Assembly: GCA_026874595.1 (NCBI GenBank)
Contig: CM049306.1
Span: forward strand, 87,497,142 to 87,561,141
From: Sipunculus nudus
Taxonomy: Eukaryota; Annelida; Sipuncula; Golfingiida; Sipunculidae
DNA length: 64,000 bases
Direction of reading: 5' to 3'
Positions 1 through 12,585 of this stretch are shown in pieces. The notes below the pieces were generated by a model that saw nothing but the letters and a program-made list of their open reading frames with translations, had not been told where the DNA came from and did no database searches. A program made the position numbers and the translations under genes. Every line of letters starts with the position of its first letter. The stretch's first letter is position 1.

Positions 1-442
1 CAGGTTCAAAATTATGTATACATGTTTAGAAGCCTACACCAAGCCCTATAATATAAAACAAACAAAAATCAAAATCAGTCAAGAAATAAAGGAGAAGAAG
101 CATTATTTTATTATTGTTTTTTAAAGTTTGCATAAATTTGCATAATTAATGAATTTCAAAATTTTGTTTTAAACTTTTAAAAGCCTACTCCTAGATTCAT
201 CCCCTATTGACAGGTCAACTATATGCACAAGATGGATAGTTTAGGAAGAAAAGTTTGGCTAAAAATGCATCCACAATCTATTTTTAATCAGTGGGTCCTT
301 TGAACTTGACCTCTGACCCCATAACCCCAAATCATTAAGGAACTTGCTTTGGTGGTGGGTCATACATAGGTTATGTTTAAATCCATATGTACTGAAGCTC
401 AACTGGAGTTATCATCTGGAAACAAATTTGTGGATGGAAGCT

Positions 443-466
443 AAGACAGACAGACAGACAGACATA
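443..466. repeat. (CAGA)n simple repeat
   Basis: Short run of about five CAGA units inside SLC26 intronic repeat DNA. Confidence 0.8.
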
Positions 467-562
467 CAAACAGATGGACAGGGTGATTACTATGGGGTTT
501 TGGGACACTAAGTGAAACCACAGCTGAAAAAACTGACATGATTGCTGTCATTTTATTGTTTA

Positions 563-2535
563 AATAAGGGACCCATGGGTCACGGCACTCAGCTGAAGTT
601 TGAAAAAATTTAGCAAATGCAAAATATGCTGATTTCTATTGTTATGTTTTTCATATTTATAAGCATATGAGAAGCTAAGAAGAAATGACCCTCCTACTTG
701 GTTATAGTAAAGTTCTAAATATATGATTGCAAACGTAATACTCTGACAAGACTGTCATAAAGAAAAACAGTAAAAGTTTTCAGAAGCTGTGATGCATATG
801 AAAAATTCACAGATGGACAGGCTAGTGGACAGAATGGACTGATACCTTTATTCCACTATCAGGGGAATAATGCATTCAAGTTTATATTAAACCTTTTTCT
901 TATCATATCCACTTTTCCATTAATATTTTTTTTATCAGATTCTTTTTAACTTACTGGTTTTATAAAATTGTAATAAAAAAATCTGAACAAGGCCTACAAG
1001 CCTAATGCGAACCTGTGCAAAGTTTGGGATTATGAATGGAGGTTTATCTTTAAAATTTAATATTGATCCTCTTATGTCCTGCATATCTTCCTTAGACATT
1101 ATCATTTCAGCAAAATGGACGTTTCAGACCTGCAAGTTTCAGACTATGACATTTTAAAACTAGAATATGCATAGTCCACAAGTGACTACTTGTGTCTGCC
1201 GAAATCAGAGTGGGACAGGTGAAGTGAGGAATGGATTGAGTGGCAAGGGGAAATAGAGTGAGGTGTGTTGCATATAAGCATGAATGTCTGTATATAGGTG
1301 TGTATATAGGTGGTGCCATCTACCACAAAATCCAGAAAGCTGTCCAAGTTGTATACATATGCAAAATTTTAGGCAGATAATTCAAACCACTACATGTATA
1401 TGAGTTATTTTATCCCACAGCAGACAAACAGAAGGACTTGTGCTAAAATGGTGGCAGAAGGCGCCACCATTTTGTGCATGATTAAGAGCTATGTGAGATA
1501 TACATATGCAAAATTTCAGGCGGATATGGCCAACTAGTCCTGAGATATAAGCCTGAATGTCTACAGTGTTAAGGTGGCGCCACCTGCCAAAAAAATTGAG
1601 AAAGCTATCCAAGATGTATAAACACGAAAAATTTTAGGCAGATAAGTCAAACCACTACTGAAATATGAGTGATTTTAGCCTAGGGCAGACAAACAGACCG
1701 ACCCTGTGGAAAAATGGTTGCAGGTGGTCCCTTAAGTTTTGTGTATGTTATAAAGCTATCCAAGGGCTACATTTGTACCAAATTTTTTTCCTGATCAGTC
1801 AAACAGTTCATGAGATATGTGGGTTTATGTGTGGAAACAGACGCACAAATGGACACTGGGCAGAGAGGAGGTCAACGCCAATTGGTTAGGCACCAGTCCA
1901 CATGTGACCTGATAATTGGTGTAAGTTCTGGAAAAATCAGTCAAGTATTCTCACAGGAGTTCTCTGGAAATGAATATGGTGGAGACGGCGGCAGCAGAAC
2001 CCGGTCAAAAACATAGTATGTTTATACAAATATCAGAATTTTAGTTGCACCATTATTTATCCAGAGTTTAGCTCACATCAGGTCACATTATAAATACACA
2101 TAAATTTCACTATTTTTAGATCATCTCAGCTAAAATTTATTACTGGAATTCATATTCAATTTAACACCTGGTGAAGTTTTTATTCTTCTGAAGTAAGGAA
2201 TTCCTTATCTGATGAACATCCACACTTTCATAGCAATACAACACTTTGTGGACACTATCGAATGTGCATTTTGACCATTGTAACCCTGGAGGTATAATAC
2301 AATATCTAAAATGTAGCAAAAGCCTTGAATAAGAATGAATCAAATACAGAAAATTATAACATTCATCTAGTTTATGCACCATCCTTGGGAGGGAGGGGGG
2401 GGGGGGGTTGCAGGGCAGAGGGGAAGCCTGTCAGTATAGTGACCAAGCCGAGCCAAGGCAAGCTGCCTGGAGTGGGTTACATAATACAGGTGAAGGCTGT
2501 GCTAGGTGGGCTTGATGTAAACAACACTTGACCAG
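563..2535 (+). mobile_element. Family A repeat copy, interrupted by a family B copy
   Basis: It begins AATAAG followed by the palindrome GACCCATGGGTC and CTCAGCTGAA, the 5' end shared by family A. Bases 655-850 and 2155-2532 reappear in reverse complement at 63480-63670 and 62490-62885. It contains a 13-base poly(G) run at 2395. A family B module (AACAAGGCCTACAAGCCT at 986) occupies the middle. The homology stops 19 bases short of the SLC26 exon 3 donor. Confidence 0.7.
986..2015 (+). mobile_element. Family B repeat copy (inside the 563-2535 element)
   Basis: The start AACAAGGCCTACAAGCCTAA matches family B 5' ends at 3923, 9311, 15663, 23001, 23200 and 28228. The interior (1165-1280) is closely repeated at 17527-17650. 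It contains the perfect palindrome GGTGGCGCCACC at 1573-1584. No coding capacity is seen. Confidence 0.65.
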
Positions 2536-2551
2536 TGTGTTATGGATTTAC

Positions 2552-2802
2552 CTGAGTTATTCCCGACATAAGTGTTACCGCAATAGCGATCTCCACCTTA
2601 CACTGGTCGAGTTGACTGGGACCTTTTGGGGATGCTGTAGTAGTCACAGTGACATTCATGTCATACAGACCGGATGTTGTTTGGAATGTCAAGTTTGGTG
2701 TCCCTGTGGTTGGTCCAGGAGTCGTCATGTACTGTCTGCAGTGGGTATCCTGATGTTTGATCACAGCTGAACCCAACATTATGCTGATCACAGCAAAATT
2801 AC
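2552..2802 (-). CDS. SLC26 coding exon 3
   Basis: This 251 nt exon starts at phase 1 and ends at phase 0. Acceptor ...attgtttcag, donor ACTCAG|gtaaat. It encodes [17 protein letters not shown], a polar loop rich in Thr/Pro with two N-glycosylation sequons, and the next hydrophobic segment. A dispersed repeat begins about 19 bases beyond its donor. Confidence 0.9.
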
Positions 2803-5800
2803 CTGAAACAATTAAATGGCTACACAGAGGAATCTGTTTTAAGTTTACAGACATTTCACTATAAGGTATGCTTATAGTTGTTCTGTGATACTCAAATTCA
2901 GACATTTATTACCTGTTTAATATAGGCACTTATCTATTACAGACAAAAATCATGGTTCCAAAAGTGAATGTTGTTGTAGGTTTCACTGTACAGGCTAACA
3001 TTTAGAGCTAATTAATTAAAGTTAGTACAATATTAAATACAGTAAATCCTGCTAACTAACAACAAGAAAGACCATCCCACTATGATAAACACTATGCAAA
3101 ATCATAAAAGCTTAAATTATGTGTTAAATTAATTGGCAATCAAGAACAAAAGAACCCATGAATTAAAGTAAAATTTTTTGGTTTTCTTATGTGATCAAGT
3201 TATTTTTACTTACAAATATAGAGATGTCTAGAATGAACAATGTTTAATAAAGTATATCCCTTCTTTTTTTTCAAATAAATTGTACAAAACACATTCCATA
3301 TATAATTGTACACAATTAAATCCCTACTTAAATACCAAACAAAACTACCCCATGACAAGACCATCCCACTATGACAATCAGTTTTTTTCTCCCTAGCTGG
3401 GCATGCAAAATCATATCAGCTTAATAAACTTGATCAAATGATGTGATACATAAGTTCTCAGATGGGTACCAAGAACAAAAGGAAACCAAGAATCAAAGGA
3501 AAATTTGGTGAATTTTCTGGATGAAAAAAAATAACTTACCAATGGAGAGATGTCTAGAAGTACCAACAAAGAAGTACAGGATGACAGGGAAGAATGCGAC
3601 ATATAGACCATTGACAGGAGGAACCTCAGCCAGCATGGCATAGGCCATACCTACAAGAAATTAATGTGTAAAAATCCTTGTTTCTGAGATTCATATGCCT
3701 GTCTATACCCTGCTATCTGTAGGAACAGGTGATGATATGCTAGTCTAGGTTTGAGTCTTGATCAAGTCTTGAATAAATTTTTTGAGTCTTTAACCTTTCT
3801 TGAGCTCATTACTGTCATGAGATGTACATTGAAACCAGTGTTAATTGTCTTTACTAGAAGAAGATAATTTATTTCCTAAGTGCTTGTGTGCAATTTTTTT
3901 TATTATCTGATAGATTAAATTTTACAAGGCTTACAGGCCTAAAGTGAACCTGTGCAATAGGATATACACCAGGTATAATGCTTAAATGCTGGACCATTAC
4001 TTTTCAAGTACATGTGTAACATGTATATGAACAATGAAAGTCTTAAACATTTAGAACAAGAACCAATTAAACAAACATCACTGATTAAATCCTGGCATGG
4101 GTGCATACAACACAAAATTTATTGTAGGTGGCACCACCAGTCTTGTATAAGACAAAGCTATCAAAGATTTCAGGTTGATATATCAAACCCCTTCTAAAAA
4201 ATAAGTAGGCACATACACTGTGCAAAAGTCATTGTGAACAAGAGCCAATACAGAAAACTTCTCTTGAGTCTGATGCACTGGGCTGACCAGGCTTAAGTGA
4301 GAAAGGCAGTTGCCCCGAGTGAACTGTGACATATTGCTGGCTCAAGAGTAAACTCTTGACCTGCACCTGGCTGCACTGAGTGAACTCTTGACCTGTTGCA
4401 TATTCTGACACAGTTGGCAGTCTGCCAAAGCTATAAATAGATCCAGACTGACCTTTCACCTGTTGCCAAATCTGAAATAGTTGGCAGGCTGCCAAGCTAT
4501 TTATAGATATTCATGCACAATCATGGCCAGTTTGTAAATCTGTTAACACATACTGAAAGACTTTAGCTCCAATACTTTTTTCAAGCTGACATGTCCATAA
4601 TATTTTTTTTATCAAAATTTTTAAAATAATAAAAGATGTAGTTCTTTCACTGTTAAAGGTCCTATAATTCTGAAATCAATCGTTTGAGTAAACTTGAACA
4701 AAGGCCTCCTAGGAATTATTTTTCTGCAATGTCACAGAAGTTGAAACAATAGTTTAGCAGAAGAAGACTATTGCAGTCTTCGGTTTAAAAATAGGCTTAC
4801 TATTGACCACAAGACAAACTTCAGTTTTCTATGACTCTACCAAAAATCAACGAACTGAATCTATTCTTATACACTTGAAAGAACCATACCCTAGGATAAC
4901 ACTTGTGAAAAATTAACCATTCTGCATAAAAGTGTCATCATAAAACATTTTTAAGTTGAAAGATGCTAAAATTACAAGTTTTTTGACCTTAAAAACAGGT
5001 CGATGTAGTTGCATCACAAAAACTGCAATTTCTAATATGAGTCACATGACCAACATTTGCCCAAAATTTGGTGATCCTAGTTCCTATTGTTTCTTAGATT
5101 TTTATGTTAGTATGCTCACTTGCCAAATGACTAATATCAAATTCCTGTAACTTTGCTAAAATTCATCAAACCAAAACCATTTGATAAAACTTGAGAGAGC
5201 TGTTCTCTTGGATCAGTTCTGTAAAATATTGAACCTTTTGGCTGAATGATTTGAGAGAAAACTATTTTCAAAGTTTTTTTTCAGCTTTTTCACTGTAAAA
5301 TGAAAATTAATGCAGGTGGCACCACAGAACACTCAATCTCACAATATTTGATATGTGACAGATTTTAACATAAAATCTGGGGATGCTAGCTTCTGCTGTT
5401 CCTGAGAAATTATGGATTAATGTACTGATGACAGATGACCCCTGTACAGAAAAGGTAAATGCAGGTGGCACCACTAATACCTCAATTTCAAATATGACTC
5501 ATGTGACCAACATTTGCATAAAATTAAATTTTGTGATGATAGCTCCAGCCTTTCTGATATTGTAAGTTGAGTATCCTATTTGGGCCAAATGACTAAGTTC
5601 AGCTTCCAGCTGCAACTTGGCCAAAATTCACTGAGCTGGAAACATTCAAATAAACCTGAGAAAGATTGTTTCAGGGATTATTTCTGTGAAATATTGAATG
5701 ATTAGGCTGGACAGTTTTGCAGAAGAAGATTTTTAAGCCTTTTCCCTATAAAATCCAAGTTAAAATGCAGAAAGCAAAAAATTAAGCAAAATCAGATGAG

Positions 5801-7433
5801 TTTTTTAATTGACTGATTTTTTGCATGAAGTTTGGTGATGCTAGTCCTTGCTGTTTTCGAGATAGTATGGGTAAATGTACGGTCGATGGACAATGCTGGA
5901 CCATCTCATCAGCTCACAGTCACAGTTTCCTAAAATTCTGTATGGAATGACATCCTTACTATATCATTTGAGCATTTGGACTAGGTCCAAAAAGCATTAT
6001 TCCCCTTTGCAATTTTCCTATTCATGCCCCCTTGCCACTAAACACTTTCTGCAGACAGATTCAGGCCAAGACATAATCATCAGAGTACTTTTATGTTGCA
6101 TCCCCGTGCCCTTATTGAACCCTGACAGATTTATTTCTCTCAGTTTCTCGAAACCACTCAAGTGGACTGCCATTTTGTATATACATTAAAACCTGAATGA
6201 CACAGCTCACATGTAGTAAATTATGGGTATCATAATTTAATTTCATGGTTATATTCATAACTATTTAAAGTAGTGTTTCTTATGATCTCAGAATAAATGT
6301 CCATTCTGAATTAAAACAACCCCAAAGTAGATGTTCAGACTGAAAAATTTAAATTGTAGACCTTATGTAATCATGAACTGCATTATGTCATAAAATATTT
6401 CATAATAGCAAAAATGATTCAAAATAAGAAACTGCTTTAAGATCAGCCACATAATGCCATTCATATATTGTTTAGACATATACTGCTAAAATAATAATTC
6501 TCAACATTAGTACTTCATTTGAGAAGTCTGTCTGCCAGTGAGGGGCTTAAATGTGAAACAGGAATTAATCCTGAATAATAATCTGAGATAAAACTGTTTT
6601 CAAGTTTCCATATTTAATACACATGTGGATCTGTTACAAATACTAGGTAAATAGCACAGGTGAGACACTCAGTAGTACAGAGCAAAGCACCATTGCTTAC
6701 AAATATATCTATGGTAAAGTGTGGATATAGATGGCTATGGATCCAATCATTCCATTGGCCTAAAAAAGCAGACCAAGTGAAAATCCAAGTTATGATAGTC
6801 AACCATCCTACTATGGGGTTCAGACCATGGCTCTAAAAAGGTAATAAGCATAGTCATCAGCAAATTAATTTCTTCTAAATAATTTGCACCTTGTCTTGTG
6901 CCTAATATCTGCTTAACTTGCAGAGTGGCCATGGCATATTAATATTATGAGTTTCCACTAAAGGGACTAACTTTGTATTCCACACAAGTGCAAAATCATA
7001 CAATTTCCAATATATTAAGGGGGGGGGGGGGGTATTTAAACAGACAACCATACAAGGGCCTGGAGTACATCATTTTAATTTGTTTGACAAACTTACCTTG
7101 AGGGATATGCAAAATACCAACAGTCAGGCCTGCAATGATGTCATGTACAAGATCAGTTCGGATGTTGTACGACTTCATGATGGTGATGAAAGGAAGCAGT
7201 CCGAGCATCACATTTTTCCAACATTTTCCAGAGCATGCTAATTTCTTGGCACAAAACGACTTGGCTCTCTGGGGTATGGGGACGTATGGGGGGTCGGGTG
7301 CCTGGTACATCTGGTCAAACTGGATCTGTGAGTACACAGGCCTATCCACCACCACCGATAAACCTGACCCCTCCTCAAGGTCAGCATCCTTCTGTTTCTC
7401 TGTGTTCTCAAGTTCAACAGCCTTAACACCCAT
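2552..7433 (-). CDS. SLC26-family anion transporter, 5' part (three coding exons, continues off left edge)
   Basis: Joining complement(7097..7433), (3540..3650) and (2552..2802) gives 699 nt, 233 codons, with no stop. All junctions are GT-AG with matching phase (1,1,0). SLC26/SulP proteins exchange or channel anions such as sulfate, chloride, bicarbonate or oxalate at the plasma membrane. Visible marks are a cytosolic N terminus with [13 protein letters not shown], the SulP signature region [13 protein letters not shown] followed by [20 protein letters not shown], then [20 protein letters not shown]. Exon 3 has a loop with N-glycosylation sequons (NLT, NVT) before the next membrane segment ([15 protein letters not shown]). 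Complete SLC26 proteins are roughly 700-1000 residues with a C-terminal STAS domain, so about 70% is missing. Which paralogue it is cannot be decided here. Family assignment is very secure. Confidence 0.93.
3540..3650 (-). CDS. SLC26 coding exon 2
   Basis: This 111 nt phase 1-1 exon has acceptor tttcttgtag and donor ATTG|gtaagt. It encodes [20 protein letters not shown] and continues to GTSRHLSIG, the most conserved stretch of SLC26 transporters. Confidence 0.93.
3923..5938 (+). mobile_element. Family B repeat, near full length, in SLC26 intron 1
   Basis: The 5' module (ACAAGGCTTACAGGCCTAA...AACCTGTGCAATAGG) opens the copy. The 3' module near 5902-5936 (ACCATCTCATCAGCTCACAG ... TAAAA) closes it. 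It holds variants of the GGTGGCACCACC palindrome at about 4131, 5315 and 5465, and a TTGGCAGNCTGCCAA palindrome at about 4412 and 4481. No transposase is seen; it is probably non-autonomous. Confidence 0.65.
5940..7096. other. Rest of SLC26 intron 1
   Basis: AT-rich intronic DNA with no supported exon. A 14-base poly(G) run lies at 7019-7032, about 65 bases downstream of the exon 1 donor. Confidence 0.6.
7097..7433 (-). CDS. SLC26 coding exon 1 (N terminus to first membrane segment)
   Basis: The exon encodes 112 codons plus one base and ends CCTCAAG|gtaagt. The ATG at 7433 is chosen because an in-frame TAG lies 24 bases upstream (7457-7459). However, a pyrimidine-rich acceptor (tctgttttacacag) ends just 10 bases before the ATG. 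The exon may therefore begin at 7443, with a separate upstream (probably non-coding) first exon that I cannot locate. Confidence 0.88.
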
Positions 7434-9310
7434 CTTGATGATGCTGTGTAAAACAGACTAGCCCTGCTAATCTGTAAAGATACAGGTCAAATCAATGGAT
7501 CCATTAGATTTTGATTGCTTGCTTCATCCTCTTTCATGCTATGTGGTATATCTTTTGTTTATAATATAGCAATGATATATGGCTAGTCTGGACAAGACAC
7601 ACCAAACAGCAAGAACAGTTTGACTTGAGATGCATCCAGATAGCACCAACAGAATTATAGAATTACAGAGGAATGTTAAAATCCATGAACACAGGTGTGA
7701 CTCTGTACCCTCATGCAGTTTCACTTCTAAAGAGATGATAAACAACTGGATGTCTTATGCCATAATGCCCTGATACATAGTTTAACAAGCAAATTTTTTT
7801 AATTAATGTCCCCCACTTTGGGCTCTTGTTGTCTCTATGATATGTGAAGACATCTGCAGGCAAACATAAAAACTAAAACACAAGGAGAAACAGGACCAAA
7901 TCCAACTATGACATGTGGAAACATCTGCAAGCAAACATAAAAACAATGAGAAATTTGACCAAAATTTGAGAATTTTGTTTTTGAGCTGGAGGGAAATATT
8001 TTACAGACTGACTTTCCAAAACCAATCCCAATTGAGGTATGCATGAGAGCAATCACTGATCCAAATTTGAATGAAAACAGATAAAATTTAGGCTGGTTAT
8101 CACATGGAAACAATAAATAACCTGACGGACAGACAGAGAGACAGACCGACAGACAGAAAAACCCAAATCAATGTCCCCCCCGCATGCGCGGAGTAGGGGA
8201 CAACAATTTACACCACTAGCTTGTAATCATCTGGGGAATTTAGAAGTTCTCAGTAGTTGAGAGACATTTTACTGAAGGAAAAAACATGCTTACTTTTTTT
8301 TAATCATAATGCAATTAATAATTAGTTATTTTCCCTCAATGTCCAAACATATTTCATGGTTGTTGAATATGTTCCAAACATCTTATCGCAGTATTCCTAA
8401 CAGACTGTATCACTGTTTAAAGTATCTACTACAGTAATTATGCTAATTATATTGCAAATATATTTACATAACACTACATTTAAAATGACTAACTACATTA
8501 ATTTTCTGACCTGATATAAAGCACAAGTTCTCTAGTTCCTTATCTAGGTTGTCTTTTACAACTCTGTACCTAATTTGTAATGTACGGCTGGTCCCTTTCT
8601 TTCATCCCAACCAGCACAGAATCATCACTGCAAACCTGCCAATGTTGCCACTAACCCTGCCTTGTTCAGTCTAGTACAGATAATGGATTTGTAATGATTA
8701 AATATGTGTAAGCTATGAGGTTACAAGGGAACCTTTGCTCTACTGTCCAAATATTATAACAAGTGATCATGTTTATATCCTAAGGTCAATGCTCCTAAAA
8801 GTTGATAAGCTACTTACCAAGGACAAAATTAATCAATGAGCCATTATCTATGACAAAGCTTTTGCTTTTTTACCAAATGCAGAATGTCAAGATAACAAAA
8901 GTAGTGACACATGTCCACTTAGGAGACAAAAGTTCTCACTATCACTGAGTAAGGACCAGCTGCTGTAGTCTAGAAGTGGAGCATAGCACTCAAAGCTGGA
9001 TGACACTGTGAGTTAGAACCTCTGTCAAGGAGCAGTGAGATATTTTCTGGTCAGCCCCCACTGCAGGCTTCATGGGAAGCCTGTGCCTCAATGGTTGTGT
9101 TTCACTCACAAATCAATATACGCCTATTGCTGGTACGTAAGTGGTATGACTATAAAATACCCAGGATCCACTTGCAGTACACCAAGCCTTGTGAACGCCA
9201 GGCTTATTGTGTGTCAGTGACCTGTTAGGTAGGAATACTGCAGATTGTACAAAGTACTTAGTTATACCAGCATTAAAAAATGCAGGCTGCTACATCCATA
9301 AAAATTATAA
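7434..9310. other. Upstream region of SLC26, no gene recognised
   Basis: It should hold the promoter or 5' exon(s) of the SLC26 gene, but I could not identify a TATA box or CpG-rich start region. A dispersed repeat with ends AATGTCCCCCA ... GGGGACAACAAT spans about 7806-8210. The rest is unassigned AT-rich sequence. Confidence 0.5.
7806..8210. repeat. Dispersed repeat with inverted TGTCCCC ends
   Basis: The left end TTAATGTCCCCCAC and right end GTAGGGGACAACA are inverted relatives. The interior repeats the phrase ACATCTGCANGCAAACATAA twice and has a GACAGACAGA tract near 8125-8155. Class unknown. Confidence 0.45.
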
Positions 9311-9470
9311 AACAAGGCCTACAGGCCTAATGCAAACCTGTGCAATGGGGTATACATCAGGCATAATGTTTCCAAGCTGGACCATTACTTTTCAAGTACA
9401 TGTGTGATATATGTATATGTGTAACAAGATGATATGATACTTTTATGTGGGTGCATATATTTTGTTGAAC
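9311..9470 (+). mobile_element. Family B 5' end fragment
   Basis: AACAAGGCCTACAGGCCTAA followed by AACCTGTGCAATGGGGTATA is a clear family B 5' module. No matching 3' end is found before the next element at 9880, so the copy is truncated. Confidence 0.6.
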
Positions 9471-9879
9471 ACAATACATTGTTTGCCCTGCAAGATGCTG
9501 TATGGTCCAGGGCACATCACATGTTCATTAGTGTTTTTCCCAGGAGCTCCAGAGCTGTTGTCTAGTCTTTGCATTTGTCTCCTAGGCATGCAGGAGCATA
9601 AATATCATGTAACATAATTATAGTTAAGTGGATGATATTCCTTTAGCATAAAGTTGTATCCTGTAATCTCCTGTAACTCACTTAGGTAAAACTGAACAAA
9701 TAATCTTTTAACTTCGCATACTTATTGGAGTGTTTGCCTTTTGCAAATTAAATGTTTCAAGTTAGAACTATATGGTGCAGGGTGTCCCCACAGCTGAAGG
9801 GACCATAAAAGCTGTGCTTGCAAGTAGATCTGGACTTTAGATGCCCACTGTCTGGGAAGAGACTACTCCTAACAGATAT

Positions 9880-11252
9880 AACAAGTGGCCAATGGGCCAT
9901 GATACTCAGCTGAATTCAAGGAATGTTGAACAATGAGCAAAATGACTGCCAGAGTGCAAAAAAATCATGAATTTTGTGAATTGTCCTTAGAAATGGGTTT
10001 CAGTGGGCTTTTGGAAAGATGACAACTTCATTTGAAGGTCTCATAAATAGAAAGAAAATGTGTAAAAATTTGAAAAAAATACAGGTATACAGTGAATATG
10101 GATATTAAGTTTGAAGATTCCAGGTCCAGTGGTTACGATTTGTGCCCTGTTAACAGATGACAGTTTCATTGAGGTCTGAAAAAAAAAAATTTGTAAAAAT
10201 TCGAAAAAATACAGGTGGCACCACCAGTCTGCAGGAAATGATGGAATATCCCATGATCAATATTCATGCAAAGAATCATGGTGATCAATGCAGTGGTTAT
10301 TCAGATACTTGAGCTTTTGTATCAAATTTTGCATTATTCTGGGGGGTACTTCGGAGCCCCATAGCTCCAAGGATATGGGTAACAGAGACCTAATTTCAGG
10401 TTTTCAAGGAGATTTTTCATGGACCTCCCTGGATATTAAGTTTGAAGATTCCAGGTCCAGTGGTTACAATTTGTGCCCTGTTAACAGATGACAGTTTCAT
10501 TGAGGTTTGAATAAAAAAGAGAAAAAAATTTGCAAAAATTTGAAAAAATACAGGTGGCGCCACCAGTCTGCAGGAAGTGATGGAACATAACCATGATCAA
10601 TATTCATTCAAAGAATCTTGGTGATCAATGCAGTGGTTATTCAGATACTTGAGCTTTTGTATCAAATTTTGCATTATTCTGGGGGATACTTCAGAGCCCC
10701 ATAGCTCTAAGGTTTTGGGTAACAGAGACCTAATTTTCAGTTTCCAAGAAGACTTTTCATTGGCCTCTCTGCATGTCAAGGAAGGAGATTCTAGGTCCAG
10801 CCGTTATGATTTGTGCCCTGTTATCAGATGACCGCATCTCTTAAGGTATCAAAAATAGAGAAAGAAAATTGTAAAATATAGAAAAAATACAGGTGGCGCC
10901 ACCAGTCTGCAGAAACCAATGAAACACTCCATGATCAATATCCATGCAAAGAATCATGGTGATCAATGCATTAGTTGTTCAGATATTTGAGTTTTTGTAT
11001 CAAATTTTCATTATTCTGGGGGATACTTCAGAGCCCCATAGCTCTGAGGTTTTGGGTAACAGAGACCTCATTTTCAGTTTCCAAGAAGACTTATCATTGG
11101 CCTCTCTGCATGTCAAGAAAGAAGATTCTAGGTCTAGCGGTTACGATTTGTGCCCTGTTAACGGACGGACGGACGACCCGACGGCCGGCCGGACGGACGA
11201 CAGATGAAGAGTGATCGCTATAGCTCAGATGACTTTCAGTCAGCTGAGCTAA
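9880..11252 (+). mobile_element. Family A repeat A1, full length, with internal 339 bp tandem units
   Basis: The 1,373 bp copy runs from AACAAGTGGCCAATGGGCCA (palindromic 5' end) to the hairpin AGCTCAGATGACTTTCAGTC...AGCTGAGCTAA. About three units recur at an exact 339 bp spacing (GGTGGCNCCACC at 10214, 10553, 10892). The 3' part has a GGACGGACGACC-rich stretch. This architecture resembles bivalve pearl elements, which are treated as non-autonomous Helitron/Helentron relatives; that link is inference. No protein is encoded. Confidence 0.75.
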
Positions 11253-11424
11253 AAACCAATTAATGGGACACCACAACAAGACAGTGTTAATGTCAGTTTA
11301 AAGCTTTTTGGGGGGGGGGGGGGTAGCAGTAAGGTTATGAAAAAGTTAGAAGTAAGATGAAGAATAGGTAAGGAGTAAGGTTAAGAATAGGTTGAAAGTA
11401 AGGTTAAGAAAAAGTTAAGAGTAA

Positions 11425-11761
11425 GGCCAAAAAAATTTAAAGGTATGGTTCTCAGGCACCGCCCGCATCAATTTTAAACCCCCGCATCAAAAATTTTGAT
11501 TTTGATTTTCAATAAAAACTTTCCAATTTTGAGCTGCTGCCGCTCCGACATTTCTTTCTAAAAGATAAAACCATACAATTTCCTTTGTTTTGTAGTGCTT
11601 TTACTTATTTAGCAAAATAAAATTGTTATTTTCATGCTTTTCCCTTATCATTTGACATTTTTATCGAAACATACCAAAAAATTTAAAATAAAAAAAGCGC
11701 CCGCCCGCATTGATTTCTGAAAAAAAGTGCCTGAGAACCATACCTTTTTTTTATTTTGGCC
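11425..11761. mobile_element. Harbinger-like MITE with TAA target duplication
   Basis: A 337 bp element flanked by TAA on both sides. Inverted ends begin GGCCAAAA and include the perfect AAGGTATGGTTCTCAGGCAC. The GC-rich subterminal motif CCGCCCGCAT is present on both sides. A 3 bp TAA/TWA duplication with GG(C)-type ends fits the PIF/Harbinger superfamily. There is no coding capacity. A diverged copy lies at about 34183-34473. Confidence 0.72.
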
Positions 11762-12585
11762 TAAGGTAAAGATTAGTGTTTAGTTTAAAGATAATAATGA
11801 GTTCATGAGGATATTTGGAATGATTAAATACAAATTTCATCAAGTCTTTGAGATAATGTTTGTATTAATTAAATCTGTAATTATTTCAGTCCAATTGTAA
11901 ATAACATCTGTGTCATGGGTTTAAAGTGAGTGTATAAAGGTCTGCGTAAATAAAAGGTCTGTGTGATCTCCTTAAGTGTTGTGGTTGGTCTCCTCCCACA
12001 GATAGCCAATAATAACAACAAGGGAATATATTAATGTGTCAACATAATATTTGGGGTCAGAAAGCATTATTTTGCAGACCTTTTAGTTGATTAGCTTAAG
12101 TTATTGTAAATTATTTAAAATCTTAAAATGTTCTTAAACCTGATATACCAGTTAGGTGGTACTGCTGGTGATAACCCCCACAAGAGCTTGGAGAACCAGT
12201 CATCAAGGTCAAAAGATGATGTGAGGTGCTGATATATATTTCCATGACTATTTGTTGATCAAGAGCACTATTGTTTAATTGCTGACTAATGTTTAGGGTA
12301 CTAAGTGGTTGAAGTAATGAACTCTGGTGGCAACATTTAACTTTTTATGACACTAATTATATGACAATACAACAACATATGTTGATCTGTTTAGAAAAAT
12401 TGAGAAAAGAGTTAGAGTTCGATCGGATCTTGAGATGAGCAAGCAAGATGCCAAGGAACTTGGAAAATGTCAGGTTAGGTCAGAACCTTGGGTACTATAT
12501 TTAGCTCCTGAAATGAAAGTTATGACCTACACAGGGGACACTACTAACAACAACAGTACTCTAGAAGAGTTGTTAGAAGATTTTG

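Noticed and set aside
2540-2905. Minus-strand 121-codon frame as a complete gene
   Set aside because: Only 2552-2802 is coding; it is SLC26 exon 3 read through into introns on both sides.
8770-8880. Possible minus-strand exon ending TCCTTG|gtaagt near 8818
   Set aside because: The donor fits, but no credible acceptor exists and the frame meets a stop just upstream.
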